Source: Allosphingosinicella sp. (GTDB taxonomy: Bacteria > Pseudomonadota > Alphaproteobacteria > Sphingomonadales > Sphingomonadaceae). Taken from it: 45,278 nt of DNA. Shown piece by piece: positions 8,772 through 17,037 of the stretch. Position 1 is the first letter of the stretch. Every line of letters begins with the position of its first letter. The stretch is taken from positions 1-45,278 of the forward strand of contig JAUJOJ010000025.1 of NCBI GenBank assembly GCA_030447665.1, in the 5' to 3' direction. A program made the position numbers and the translations under genes. Below the pieces are notes generated by a model. It was not told where the DNA came from, searched no databases, and was given only the letters and a program-made list of their open reading frames with translations.

Positions 8772-10796
8772 CTACCTGCTCGCCAGCGCCTCTTTGAGCC
8801 CCGGCGAATATTCCGCGCCGTGCGGCACCTGGGCGGTCGAGGCCTTCAGCGTCTCCCCGATCGGCTCGGCCCTCCCGCCGAGGCACTTGGCAAGGAAATT
8901 CTCGGCCACCGCGTTGAACGCGATGTTGTTCTGCGGCCGAGCGAAGCCATGGCCTTCGTCGGGGAAGACCACATAGGTGACGGGAATACCCTTCGCCTTC
9001 ATCGCGTTCACGATCTGCTCGGATTCGGCGACATTGACGCGCGGATCGTTGGCGCCCTGGCCGATCAGCAGCGGCCGCCTGATCTGGTCCGCCTTGTAGA
9101 GCGGCGAACGCTCCCTCAGCAGCGCCTGGCCTTCCGGCGTCGTCGGATTGCCCATCCGGGCATACATCTGCGCCTTGCCCGCCTCCCAATAAGGCGGGAT
9201 GGTCTTCAGCAGCGTGTTGAGGTTCGAGGGCCCGACAATGTCGACGCCGCACGCGAACTTCTCGGGCGTGAAGGCGAGGCCGGCGAGGGTCGCGTAGCCG
9301 CCATAGGATCCGCCCATGATCGCCACCTTGTCCGCGGTGGTGATGCCGTTCTTCACCGCCCAGTCGGCGGCGTCCAAGAGGTCATCGTGCATTTTCGTCC
9401 CCCATTGCAGATTGCCTGCGGAGAGGAACTTCTTGCCGAAGCCGGTCGAGGCGCGGAAGTTGGTCGACAGGACGGCGTAGCCGCGATTGGCCAGCCACTG
9501 ATGCGTGCCGTTATAGCCATAGCTATCCCGTCCCCAGGGGCCGCCATGGACCAGCAGAACCATCGGAACCGGCTTGTTCGGGCGGCCGTCGCCGTCCGGG
9601 TCCGTGCCCGGCGGCAGCGTCAGGTAGGACACCATGGCCATGCCGTCGCGGGTCCGGATCTCGAGCGGGTTCATCGCGGCAAGCGTCGCGCCCTCGAGCT
9701 CCGGCCGGGTGACATAGAGCTGGGTGAGCGCTTTCGACTTGCGGTCGTAAAGATAGGCGGCGGACGGCGCCGTCACCGGATCGACCGACACGATCCATTT
9801 GTCGTCGGCGTCCGTCCGCGAGCTGACGTTGATCTCGCCCTTTAGCTTGCTTTTCAGATAGTCGAGATCGGCCTTCACCCGATTGTCGAGCGGCATCCAC
9901 TCGGTCTTGAAGTAATTGACCGCATAGGCCTCGATGCGTCCGGTCTGCGGATGCGCCATCGCTCCTCCGATGTCGGCACGCCGGTTCTCGGCGAGCACCC
10001 GCTTGGCGCCGGTGGCGACATCCTGCGCGACCAGAGCCGCCGTGTCGCGGCCGCGCGAATCGATCCAGTAGAGCGTCTTGCCGTCGGTCGTGAAGCCCGC
10101 CGGGCGGGTCGTCTCGGAATCCTCGAGCGTGACCTGTTCGAAGGGCCTCGCCTCCACCTGGTTGTCGACCAGGCGGTAGAAGTCGCTTCCGCCGTCGGGG
10201 CGCGGCTTGTTGGCGCCCCGGATCGCCAGCTTCCGGTCCGCGAGGAAGCCGGCATAGCCGCCCGTGTTCATCAGCACCGGCGTCAGCTTGCCGGTCTTGA
10301 GGTCGAGGCTGTGCACGTCGTGCCATTTGGGATCGCGATTGTTGACGCCCACCAGGATGCGGTCCTTCACCTGGTTGGAGATGCCGACGATCTGGACGCG
10401 CGTCTTTTCGAACGGCGTCAGCGAACGCTGCTCGCCCGAGCCGACGTCGACGCCGTAGAGCAGGAAATTCTCGTCGCCGCCTTTGTCGTTGATGAACAGG
10501 ATCTGCCGGCTGTCGGGCGACCAGAAATAGGAGCGGATCGGCCGCTGCCGCTCGTTGGTCAGCGGGCGCGCCGACTTGGGATCGGAGGCGGGCGCGACCC
10601 AGACGTTGAGCACGCCGTCGCGCGGCGCGATCCACGACAGCCATTTGCCGTCCGGAGACAGGCGGCCCGCCGTCTTGGTGGGGTTCCCGAAGAACTTCTC
10701 CCGCGGGATCAGCGGCGCGTTCGTCTCGGCGCCCGCCGGGATCGAGGTCAGCGGCAATGCCATCAGCGTCGTTGCCAGCAAGAGTTTCTTTTTCAT
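8772..10796 (-). CDS. Secreted S9 family peptidase (prolyl oligopeptidase / acylaminoacyl peptidase type)
   Basis: A 674-residue peptide hydrolase, fully open. ATG 10796 has a GGAGGG Shine-Dalgarno 8 bases upstream and begins a signal peptide (MKKKLLLATTLMALPL, cleavage after AGAE), so it acts in the periplasm or outside. Residues about 30-400 form a beta-propeller with PD40-like repeats (LSPDGKWLSW, WSPDSRQILF). The C-terminal alpha/beta hydrolase carries the oxyanion region VHGGPWGRDSYG, nucleophile GGSYGGYA, acid GANDPRVNV and histidine PDEGHGFARPQN. The catalytic triad is complete. It is a single gene facing a divergent small membrane protein gene; the 216-base gap presumably holds both promoters. 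Confidence 0.95.
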   Translation of the reverse strand: MKKKLLLATTLMALPLTSIPAGAETNAPLIPREKFFGNPTKTAGRLSPDGKWLSWIAPRDGVLNVWVAPASDPKSARPLTNERQRPIRSYFWSPDSRQILFINDKGGDENFLLYGVDVGSGEQRSLTPFEKTRVQIVGISNQVKDRILVGVNNRDPKWHDVHSLDLKTGKLTPVLMNTGGYAGFLADRKLAIRGANKPRPDGGSDFYRLVDNQVEARPFEQVTLEDSETTRPAGFTTDGKTLYWIDSRGRDTAALVAQDVATGAKRVLAENRRADIGGAMAHPQTGRIEAYAVNYFKTEWMPLDNRVKADLDYLKSKLKGEINVSSRTDADDKWIVSVDPVTAPSAAYLYDRKSKALTQLYVTRPELEGATLAAMNPLEIRTRDGMAMVSYLTLPPGTDPDGDGRPNKPVPMVLLVHGGPWGRDSYGYNGTHQWLANRGYAVLSTNFRASTGFGKKFLSAGNLQWGTKMHDDLLDAADWAVKNGITTADKVAIMGGSYGGYATLAGLAFTPEKFACGVDIVGPSNLNTLLKTIPPYWEAGKAQMYARMGNPTTPEGQALLRERSPLYKADQIRRPLLIGQGANDPRVNVAESEQIVNAMKAKGIPVTYVVFPDEGHGFARPQNNIAFNAVAENFLAKCLGGRAEPIGETLKASTAQVPHGAEYSPGLKEALASR

Positions 10797-11012
10797 GGCT
10801 CTTTCCCTCCTATCACTGCCCGTTCCCGGTGTGGTGTAAAGATAAGACACCCGGCAAATATCGCAAGCGGAAACGCCCGCGCCGGAAGATCGTGCGACGA
10901 AGCTGCGGTCCGCCCATATTGTTGCAGTGCAACGGGCGGGGAAAATTTCGTTAAGCGGCCGGCACTTCGCGATTCGTTAACCATCCATGCCCGATATCTA
11001 TCAGCCGTGAAC

Positions 11013-11483
11013 ATGATCGACGACATCCTTATCGCTCGGGTCTTCTCGCCCTTCACCGGCTGGATGCAGCACCGGTTCGGCATCTGCCAGTGGCGCCTTT
11101 CACTGGTCTGCCTGGACGGCAACATCGCATTCTATCTTGCCGGCGTCGCCTTTACGATCGCGGGCAAGGGGATGGCAGACGGCATCTTCGCGGATCTCCT
11201 TGCCGCCTTTGCCTGGCTGGGCGTGATGACGTTCGTGCGGAACGTCGCCTACCGTCAGGCGGGCTCGTCCATGGGTGTCCAGACGGCGCGGCTGGGCGAA
11301 TGGCTGTTCCGCACAATCCTCACCACCGCATTGCCGCTCAGCCTCCTTCATGTCACCGGCTGGAGCGGCTTCTGCTTCTCGGTCTCGCTGCTTTTCCTGA
11401 TCGCGCACCTCTACTTCAAGGCGTCGGACACGCCGCCGCCGCAGCGCACGCGCAAGCTCGCCTACAGCCGCGCCTGGGGTTAG
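11013..11483 (+). CDS. Small integral membrane protein, unknown function
   Basis: 156 residues, with hydrophobic segments around residues 35-55, 60-80, 105-120 and 120-140, and a basic tail PPPQRTRKLAYSRAWG. No motif I recognise. Start ATG 11013; GTG 11007 two codons upstream is possible. The stop codon abuts a family A repeat. Confidence 0.7.
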   Translation: MIDDILIARVFSPFTGWMQHRFGICQWRLSLVCLDGNIAFYLAGVAFTIAGKGMADGIFADLLAAFAWLGVMTFVRNVAYRQAGSSMGVQTARLGEWLFRTILTTALPLSLLHVTGWSGFCFSVSLLFLIAHLYFKASDTPPPQRTRKLAYSRAWG

Positions 11484-11652
11484 ACCAAGATCGCTTCAGG
11501 TTGAATCAACCTGAAGCGGCGCGGTCTCAACCATCCGAAAGAGCCAGATTGGGGACCCCATCGAAGTACTACTTCGATGGGAACCCTTTCACGCTTTCGG
11601 CGGAAGCGCGAAGCGCTTCCACCTCAAACGATCTGGCTCTAGGCTCCAGACG
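11484..11652. repeat. Dispersed composite palindromic repeat, family A (full length, uninterrupted hairpin)
   Basis: Three hairpins in series: CGCTTCAGGTTGA/TCAACCTGAAGCG; CCCATCGAAGT-act-ACTTCGATGGG (perfect 11-bp stem, about 11558-11582); and GGAAGCGCgaaGCGCTTCC. Outer arms are AGAGCCAGAT/ATCTGGCTCT. The copy at 21168-21374 has the same order but carries an insertion in the middle hairpin. Confidence 0.8.
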
Positions 11653-11659
11653 TCCAGTC

Positions 11660-11709
11660 GGACCAGGCTTCGTGTGTCAAACTGGTTCAACTCGAAGCGA
11701 TCCTGGTCC
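11660..11709. repeat. Family A half-unit
   Basis: GGACCAGG/CCTGGTCC arms with the interior CGAAGCGAT motif, placed head to tail after the composite repeat at 11484. Confidence 0.5.
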
Positions 11710-11739
11710 AGCGGCCCCGTAACGAGACGGAGCCGTAAC

Positions 11740-11765
11740 GGAACCGTTCGTCCCGCTTGAGCGTC
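11740..11765 (+). promoter_or_regulatory. Putative EcfG-type general stress promoter
   Basis: GGAACC (11740-11745), 16-base spacer, CGTC (11762-11765); the consensus is GGAAC-N16/17-CGTT, so the -10 has one mismatch. It is 53 bases before the start of a GlsB/YeaQ-type gene, a family often stress-induced. Confidence 0.5.
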
Positions 11766-11817
11766 TTACCGTCGATCCGCAGCCACCTCGGCGCGGAGCA
11801 CAGTGGGAGTGAAGCAT

Positions 11818-12090
11818 ATGGGTCTCATCCTTGCACTTATCATCGGGGGAATCATCGGCTGGCTGGCGAGCATCATCATGCGCACCAACGCTCAGCAGGG
11901 GCTCCTCATGAACATCGTGGTCGGCATCGTCGGCTCGCTTCTCGGCAGCTTCCTGCTCGGCCGCTTCTTCGGTGCCGAGGGAAGCCTTCTCAACAGCCCG
12001 CTCGACGGCGGCACCCTGCTCGCGGCGCTCGTCGGCGCGGTGATCCTGCTCGCGGTCGTCAACCTCTTCCGTCGCGGCGCCGTGCGCTAA
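11818..12090 (+). CDS. GlsB/YeaQ/YmgE family small membrane protein
   Basis: 90 residues, three membrane segments with the glycine-rich family pattern LALIIGGIIGWLASIIM, then MNIVVGIVGSLLGSFLLGRF and LLAALVGAVILLAVV. The family (also called transglycosylase-associated) is inner-membrane, often induced by stress; its biochemical role is unknown. ATG 11818 is preceded by GGGAG at 9 bases. It is transcribed alone, from a probable EcfG promoter to a strong terminator. Confidence 0.9.
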   Translation: MGLILALIIGGIIGWLASIIMRTNAQQGLLMNIVVGIVGSLLGSFLLGRFFGAEGSLLNSPLDGGTLLAALVGAVILLAVVNLFRRGAVR

Positions 12091-12114
12091 GCGCCCTTCA
12101 CGACGAACCTGGTG

Positions 12115-12154
12115 GCAGGCCTGCGGACCCCCGTCCGCGGGCCTGCTTTTTTTT
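12115..12154 (+). terminator. Rho-independent terminator after the GlsB-type gene
   Basis: 14-bp stem GCAGGCCTGCGGAC/GTCCGCGGGCCTGC (one T-G pair), 4-base loop, followed by eight T. Confidence 0.93.
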
Positions 12155-12373
12155 GTGGGCGCTCGTCATTGCGCGTGCGACGAGTCGAGTGACCTTTCGC
12201 ACGCCCTCAGAGGAGCGATTCCAGCGGCTTGGCGGAAAGCGGCGGAAATCCGCCAATGCGACGAACCGTTGGAGCCACGAGAGATAAACGTCTTGCGCCT
12301 GAATCCCGATCGGGCACAATAGGTGGTGGCGAGGCCGTGGGGGCGACGCAAGCTGTTGTAGAAGAGGCTTCCG

Positions 12374-12420
12374 GGCACTATATTCGGAAGTCAAGTGGCT
12401 GCTCCTGTGGATATCGGGGA
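12374..12420 (+). promoter_or_regulatory. Putative tandem NrdR boxes upstream of nrdA
   Basis: GGCACTATATTCGGAA (12374-12389) and CTGTGGATATCGGGGA (12405-12420) share ATAT-CGG in the same register and lie exactly 31 bases apart. That is the spacing known for paired NrdR operators (consensus near ACACTATATATAGTGT) in ribonucleotide reductase promoters. Each box is imperfect. The rest of the 420-base gap between the GlsB-type gene and nrdA shows only its terminator. Confidence 0.45.
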
Positions 12421-12511
12421 GAAGCCGCGAAAAACGCTTGCACCGCCCCTTCCAGACTCGCCCGGCCGGAGCTATGGCCGATCGGAACGGAACAGGAACA
12501 GGGATCGAGAG

Positions 12512-14415
12512 ATGGAGCTATCGGGCAGCAGCGAAGTGGGCGCGAGCGACGTCACCACGGCCACCATGGAAGCGCCGCAGAAGGCCAGATCGGGCGAGGA
12601 CACCAAGGCGATCCGCCCGCGCCTGTTCCCGGTCGAGACCGACCGCAGCCGCGATGCCCTGCTCACCGATTTCGGCAAGGAGACGCTGAAGGACCGCTAC
12701 CTGCTCCCCCGGCGAATCCTATCAGGATCTGTTCGTCCGAGTCGCGTCCGCTTACGCCGATGATGCCGGCCATGCGCAGCGGCTTTACGACTATATCTCG
12801 AAGCTCTGGTTCATGCCGGCGACGCCCGTGCTGTCGAACGGCGGGACGGGGAGGGGCCTGCCGATCAGCTGCTACCTCAATTCGGTCGACGACAGCCTCG
12901 AAGGCATCGTTTCCACCTGGAACGAGAATGTCTGGCTGGCGGCGCGCGGCGGCGGCATCGGCACCTATTGGGGCAGCGTCCGCGGCATCGGCGAGCCGGT
13001 TGGCCTCAACGGCAAGACCAGCGGCATCATCCCGTTCGTCCGGGTGATGGATTCGCTCACTCTCGCGATCAGCCAGGGCAGCCTGCGCCGCGGGTCCGCC
13101 GCCTGCTATCTCGACGTCTCCCACCCGGAGATCGAGGAGTTCCTCGAAATCCGGAAGCCTTCCGGCGATTTCAACCGCAAGGCCTTGAACCTCCACCACG
13201 GCGTGCTCGTCTCCGACGCCTTCATGGAGGCCGTCCGCGACGGTGCCGAATGGACGCTCCGCAGCCCCAAGGACGGGTCGGAGCGCGCCAAGGTCGATGC
13301 CCGCTCGCTGTTCCAGAAGCTGGTCGAGACCCGGCTTGCGACCGGCGAGCCCTACATCATCTTCATCGACCAGGTGAACCGGTCGATGCCGCGCCACCAT
13401 CGCGAGCTCGGCCTCAAGGTCTCGACCTCCAACCTCTGCTCCGAGATCACATTGCCCACCGGCAAGGATCATCTGGGCAAGGACCGCACCGCCGTCTGCT
13501 GCCTGTCCAGCCTCAATCTCGAGACCTGGGACCAGTGGCACGGCGACAAGCTCTTCATCGAGGACGTGATGCGCTTCCTCGACAATGTCCTCACCGACTA
13601 TATCGAGCGCGCGCCGGACGAGATGGCCCGTGCCAAATATTCGGCGGAGCGCGAGCGTTCGGTCGGCCTCGGCGTGATGGGCTTCCACTCCTTCCTCCAG
13701 GCCCGCAACCTCCCCTTCGAGGGCGCGATGGCGAAGAGCTGGAACCTCAAGATCTTCAGGCACATCTCGGCCCAGGTGAACCAGGCCTCGATGCTGCTGG
13801 CCAAGGAGCGCGGCCCGTGCCCCGACGCTGCCGACATCGGCGTGATGGAGCGCTTTTCGTGCAAGATGGCGATCGCGCCGACGGCGTCCATCTCGATCAT
13901 CACCGGCGGCACTTCGGCCTGCATCGAGCCCATTCCCGCCAACATCTACACCCACAAGACGCTGTCGGGCTCCTTTTCGATCAAGAACCCGTACCTGGAG
14001 GAGCTGCTCAAGACCAAGAGCAAGAATTCGGACGGAATCTGGTCGACGATCCTCGAGCGCGGCGGCTCGGTCCAGCATCTCGATTTCCTGACGCCGGAAG
14101 AAAAGGACGTGTTCAAAACCAGCTTCGAGATCGACCAGCGCTGGCTGATCGAGCTCGCCGCCGACCGCACGCCCTATATCGACCAGGCGACCAGCCTCAA
14201 TCTGTTCATACCCGGCCGACGTCGACAAATGGGACCTGCTGATGCTCCACTTCCGCGCTTGGGAGCTCGGCATCAAGTCGCTTTACTATCTCCGCTCCAA
14301 GTCGGTGCAGCGCGCCGGCTTTGCGGGCGGCGTCGAGGCCGACAACACGCCGCAGTTGAAGCAGATCGAGCTCGCCGCCACGACCGATTATGACGAGTGT
14401 CTGGCATGCCAATGA
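12512..14415 (+). CDS. nrdA: Ribonucleoside-diphosphate reductase, large (alpha) subunit, class Ia, frameshifted
   Basis: Reduces ribonucleotides to deoxyribonucleotides with the radical from NrdB. About 634 residues; the protein starts directly with the catalytic domain (LLTDFGKETLKDRYLLPGES) and lacks an N-terminal ATP cone, as in related alphaproteobacteria. Key motifs: GLPISCYLNS (first redox Cys), the active-site NLCSEITLP, AVCCLSSLNLE (second redox Cys region), RSGSAACYLDV-like RRGSAACYLDVSHPE, and the C-terminal thiol pair ECLACQ before the stop at 14413-14415. Frames change near 12712 (CCCCC run) and near 14215 (CCC run). ATG 12512 fits the family start, and an in-frame extension upstream is not conserved-looking. 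Its partner nrdB follows after an intervening DUF559 gene. Confidence 0.93.
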
Positions 14416-14418
14416 AAT

Positions 14419-14916
14419 CCTCTCCCCTCGGGAGAGGGAAGGAGCTGCGCAGCAGCGGAAGGGTGAGGGCGATCGCATGCGCACCTACCGACGCCAACCT
14501 TCCGGTACGGTTGCACGCGCGCGCGACCTGCGCCGCCACGCGACCGATGCCGAGAAGGCGCTTTGGCGCGCGCTGAGGGAAAATCTGCCTGCTGCCCTCC
14601 GCCGCCAGGTTCCGGTCGGCCCTTATTTCGCGGATTTCTTCAGCTTTTCCGCCAAGCTGGTCCTCGAAGTCGATGGCGGCCAGCACGCCGATGCCGCCGA
14701 ATATGACGCCGCCCGGACCCGCTGTTTCGAAGCGCAGGGCTACCGCGTCCTTCGCTTCTGGAACAACGATGTCCTGACGAGCCTCGATGGAGTGCTCAGC
14801 ATCATCGCCGCGAACCTCCCTCTCCCATCGGGAGAGGGCGACGCACGTCCTCACGCCATCAATCACCCTCACCCTCCCAGCCTGCGGCTGGGCCCCTCCT
14901 CTCCCGACGGGAGAGG
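14419..14916. mobile_element. DUF559 cassette framed by inverted hairpin repeats, inside nrdA-nrdB
   Basis: Left end 14419-14473: CCTCTCCC-ctc-GGGAGAGG, then a small hairpin GCTGC/GCAGC, then GGGTGAGGGCGAT. Right end 14862-14916 in inverted orientation: ATCACCCTCACCC, hairpin CCCAGCC/GGCTGGG, then CCTCTCCC-gac-GGGAGAGG. A third copy of the outer hairpin (CCCTCTCCC-atc-GGGAGAGGG) lies at 14818-14838. The DUF559 gene sits between the ends. I infer a small transposable or homing-like unit; no transposase is present. Confidence 0.5.
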
Positions 14917-14935
14917 GGGCCAAGGAGTAACCGAC
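14477..14935 (+). CDS. DUF559 / Vsr-like endonuclease domain protein, open into nrdB
   Basis: Small PD-(D/E)xK-type domain: RRHATDAEKALWRALRENL, then FYADFFSF-like PYFADFFSFSAKLVLEVDGG with the acidic residues of the fold, QHADAAEYDAARTRCFEAQG and YRVLRFWNNDVL. Family members resemble very-short-patch-repair endonucleases, but their function is unproven. ATG 14477. The domain ends near residue 118 (IIAANLPLP). After that the frame runs through the repeat and joins the ATG of nrdB at 14936 without a stop. This is either a real fusion or a stop removed by an indel. It lies within a conserved operon and is bounded by inverted repeats. Confidence 0.8.
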
Positions 14936-16006
14936 ATGCCCCTTCTCGAAGCCCGCAAGCAGTATAAGCCGTTCGAATATCCCTGGGCGTTCGACTATTG
15001 GAAGCGCCAGCAGCAGATCCACTGGATGCCGGAGGAGGTGCCGCTCGGCGAGGATTGCCGCGATTGGGCGCAGAAGCTCACCGATCACGAGCGCTCGCTG
15101 CTCACCCAGATCTTCCGCTTCTTCACCCAGGCGGACGTCGAGGTGCAGGATTGCTACCACGAGAAATATGGCCGCATCTTCAAGCCGAGCCGAAGTGAAG
15201 ATGATGCTCGCCGCCTTCTCCAACATGGAGACGGTGCACATCGCCGCTTACTCGCACCTCCTCGACACGATCGGCATGCCCGAGAGCGAATATGGCATGT
15301 TCCTCCAGTATAAGGAGATGAAGGACAAGCACGATTATCTCGCCACCTTCGGCGTCGACACCGACGAGGACATCGCCAAGACGCTCGCCATGTTCGGCGG
15401 CTTCACCGAGGGGCTGCAGCTCTTCGCCAGCTTCGCGATGCTGATGAACTTCCCGCGCTTCAACAAGATGAAGGGCATGGGCCAGATCGTCAGCTGGTCG
15501 GTGCGCGACGAGAGCCTTCATTGCGAGGCATCATCCGCCTGTTCCACGCCTTCGTGAAGGAGCGCGATTGCTACACGCCGGCGGTCAAGAAGGAAATCCG
15601 CGACACCTGCCACCATACGGTCGAGCTCGAGGACGCCTTCATCGATCTCGCGTTCGAGCAAGGCCCGGTCCCCGGGATGACGCCCAAGGAGATCAAGCAA
15701 TATATCCGCTACATCGCCGATTGGCGGCTGGGCCAGCTCGGCCTGAAGCCGATGTTCATGATCGACGAGCACCCGCTCCCCTGGCTTGCGCCTTTGCTCA
15801 ACGGCGTCGAGCACGCCAACTTCTTCGAAACCCGTGCGACAGAATATTCCAAGGCGGCGACCCGCGGGAACTGGGGCGAGGTCTGGGACAGCTTTGACCG
15901 GAGGAAGAGCGCCAAGGCGGCAAACGACGCCGCCGGCCTCGCCTCCGAAGCGTCGGCGAAGGAGGGGGAGGATATGTTCACACGGGCTGGGGTGGCGGCG
16001 GAGTGA
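14936..16006 (+). CDS. nrdB: Ribonucleoside-diphosphate reductase, small (beta) subunit, frameshifted
   Basis: Diiron-tyrosyl radical subunit that activates NrdA. ATG 14936 has AAGGAG 10 bases upstream. Ligand-bearing helices are visible: RFFTQADVEVQDCYHEKYG, then EVKMMLAAFSNMETVHIAAY with the E-x-x-H pattern, and WSVRDESLHCEG with the second E-x-x-H. The C-terminus NFFETRATEYSKAATRGNW is typical. Frames change near 15190 and near 15527 (a G is missing from GAGGGC). Corrected length is about 356 residues, normal for alphaproteobacteria. It is operonic with nrdA despite the intervening cassette. Confidence 0.93.
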
Positions 16007-16008
16007 TG

Positions 16009-16037
16009 TTGACCAATGATCAACTTCTTCTTAAGCT
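16009..16037 (+). promoter_or_regulatory. Promoter with overlapping palindromic operator, copy 1
   Basis: TTGACCAATGATCAA (16009-16023) is a palindrome of form TTGAnCAnTGnTCAA. Its first six bases make a -35 (TTGACC), followed by 17 bases and TAAGCT as a -10. It is 45 bases before the DUF4258 gene. The identical 15-mer recurs at 17038. A site embracing the -35 suggests autorepression by the adjacent HTH protein. Confidence 0.65.
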
Positions 16038-16067
16038 GTAGGAGCTAGCTCTAAAACGGAGGGCTGT

Positions 16068-16369
16068 ATGGCCAAGGTACGTCCGACGCCGGCGATAGTT
16101 CAGGACTACGTTAGCTGCGTATTGGGTTCTTGGGCCGGGAATCTCGGCTTCCCAAAGTTTTGAAGGGGCTTGCCGCTGCCGGGTTGGATCAGGCTGACGT
16201 TCTCTTTGTTCTGGAGACTGGCACAGTTTCGTCGCTCAGCAAGGAGGAAGCACATGTCACATATTTTCAGATCGCGGGCACGACGCTCGATGGAGAGCGC
16301 GTGAAAGTCACGGTTTCCTTCAACCCGCATGTAGAAGGGCTGTGCGTCCGTGAGGCTGCACGGCTTTAG
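16068..16369 (+). CDS. DUF4258-type protein, putative toxin of a toxin-antitoxin-like pair, frameshifted
   Basis: About 100 residues. ATG 16068 is preceded by CGGAGGG, a strong Shine-Dalgarno, and reads MAKVRPTPAIVQDYVSCVLG. The remainder (PKVLKGLAAAGLDQADVLFV, then ETGTVSSLSKEEAHVTYFQI, IAGTTLDGERVKVTVSFNPH and VEGLCVREAARL) is one frame over. A single missing base between 16115 and 16160 joins them. The pattern of helix, then variable loop, then DGERVKV-strand resembles DUF4258, a family often paired with MqsA-like HTH proteins. The gene ends 11 bases before the HTH gene, in the usual toxin-then-antitoxin order. The toxin role is inferred from pairing, not from a catalytic motif. Confidence 0.6.
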
Positions 16370-16380
16370 GAGCAAGGGAG

Positions 16381-17001
16381 ATGCCCGCAAAGAAGAAACC
16401 AGGGGAAGTATCCGTGCTGCCCGAATACGTCGCTGACAATCTAGGGGTACCGTTCAAAGTTGTCTTGGTGAAGTCGGTTAAGCAAATTACCAACAAGGAA
16501 ACTGGAGAAGTCGATCAGATCGTAATCCCGAATCTGAGGGGGCTTCTCCAGCAGATCGCGTTGTCTCGCATCCTCATACCGAGAAAGCTTAGCGGGAAAG
16601 ATATCAAATTTATCCGCAAAGCATTGCCGATAAAAGCAGGCCAGCTAGCGGAGAAGATAGGGGTCACTCCGGAGCACCTTTCACGGTGTGAGGCCGGAGA
16701 GCGTGCTCTTTCCCTCGGGACGGAGAAATGCCTCCGTATCGCGGTCTTGCTGGAGCAGTGTCGGCTTCCGGATCAGGTAAAACATCTGTGTGAGAAGGAT
16801 GGCTCAGTAAGGAAGCGGGTCGAAGTCTTCGAGAAGGCTCTTTGCAAGATCGAGTCTATCATCAATGGGATGACAATACCCGCAGCGTATAACTCGGAGG
16901 ATGAGTTGTGCCTCTCATTCAGGACGGTTCCTAAGCCAGAAAAAAGTCTTTTCGACGAAGACATCGAAGCTGATTGGTCGGCCCAGGCACAGGCTGCATA
17001 G
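16381..17001 (+). CDS. XRE/MqsA-type helix-turn-helix protein, putative antitoxin and autorepressor
   Basis: 206 residues, fully open, ATG 16381 after AGGAGCAAGGGAG. Residues about 1-75 form a lead-in with a conserved-looking YVADNLGVPFKVVLVKSV block. The HTH follows at about 80-130: IKFIRKALPIKAGQLAEKIG, then VTPEHLSRCEAGERALSL, the form typical of MqsA-family antitoxins. The C-terminal 70 residues look helical and then acidic (SLFDEDIEADWSAQAQAA). Codon use is more AT-rich than the flanking genes (TTA, ATA, AAA present), which suggests horizontal acquisition. The gene is followed immediately by a strong terminator and then by a second copy of the putative operator. Confidence 0.85.
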   Translation: MPAKKKPGEVSVLPEYVADNLGVPFKVVLVKSVKQITNKETGEVDQIVIPNLRGLLQQIALSRILIPRKLSGKDIKFIRKALPIKAGQLAEKIGVTPEHLSRCEAGERALSLGTEKCLRIAVLLEQCRLPDQVKHLCEKDGSVRKRVEVFEKALCKIESIINGMTIPAAYNSEDELCLSFRTVPKPEKSLFDEDIEADWSAQAQAA

Positions 17002-17006
17002 TTGGA

Positions 17007-17036
17007 GGGCCGCAGAAATTTTCTGCGGCCCTTTTT
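17007..17036 (+). terminator. Rho-independent terminator after the HTH gene
   Basis: GGGCCGCAGAA paired with TTCTGCGGCCC, then TTTTT. It ends one base before the second palindromic operator. Confidence 0.95.
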
Positions 17037-17037
17037 C

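Noticed and set aside
9951..11012. Long plus-strand frame running into the membrane protein gene at 11013
   Set aside because: The first 350 codons are antisense to the S9 peptidase. Only the part from 11013 has membrane helices and a plausible start.
12663..14276. 537-codon open frame on the minus strand
   Set aside because: It is antisense to nrdA, whose motifs are unmistakable on the plus strand. The composition (His/Asp/Arg/Gly-rich) is that of a high-GC shadow frame, with no domain.
1..16000. Programmed ribosomal frameshifting in several genes
   Set aside because: Breaks are in many unrelated genes, at different sequences, without slippery heptamers or downstream structures, and one is in a tRNA. 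Sequencing error explains all of them.
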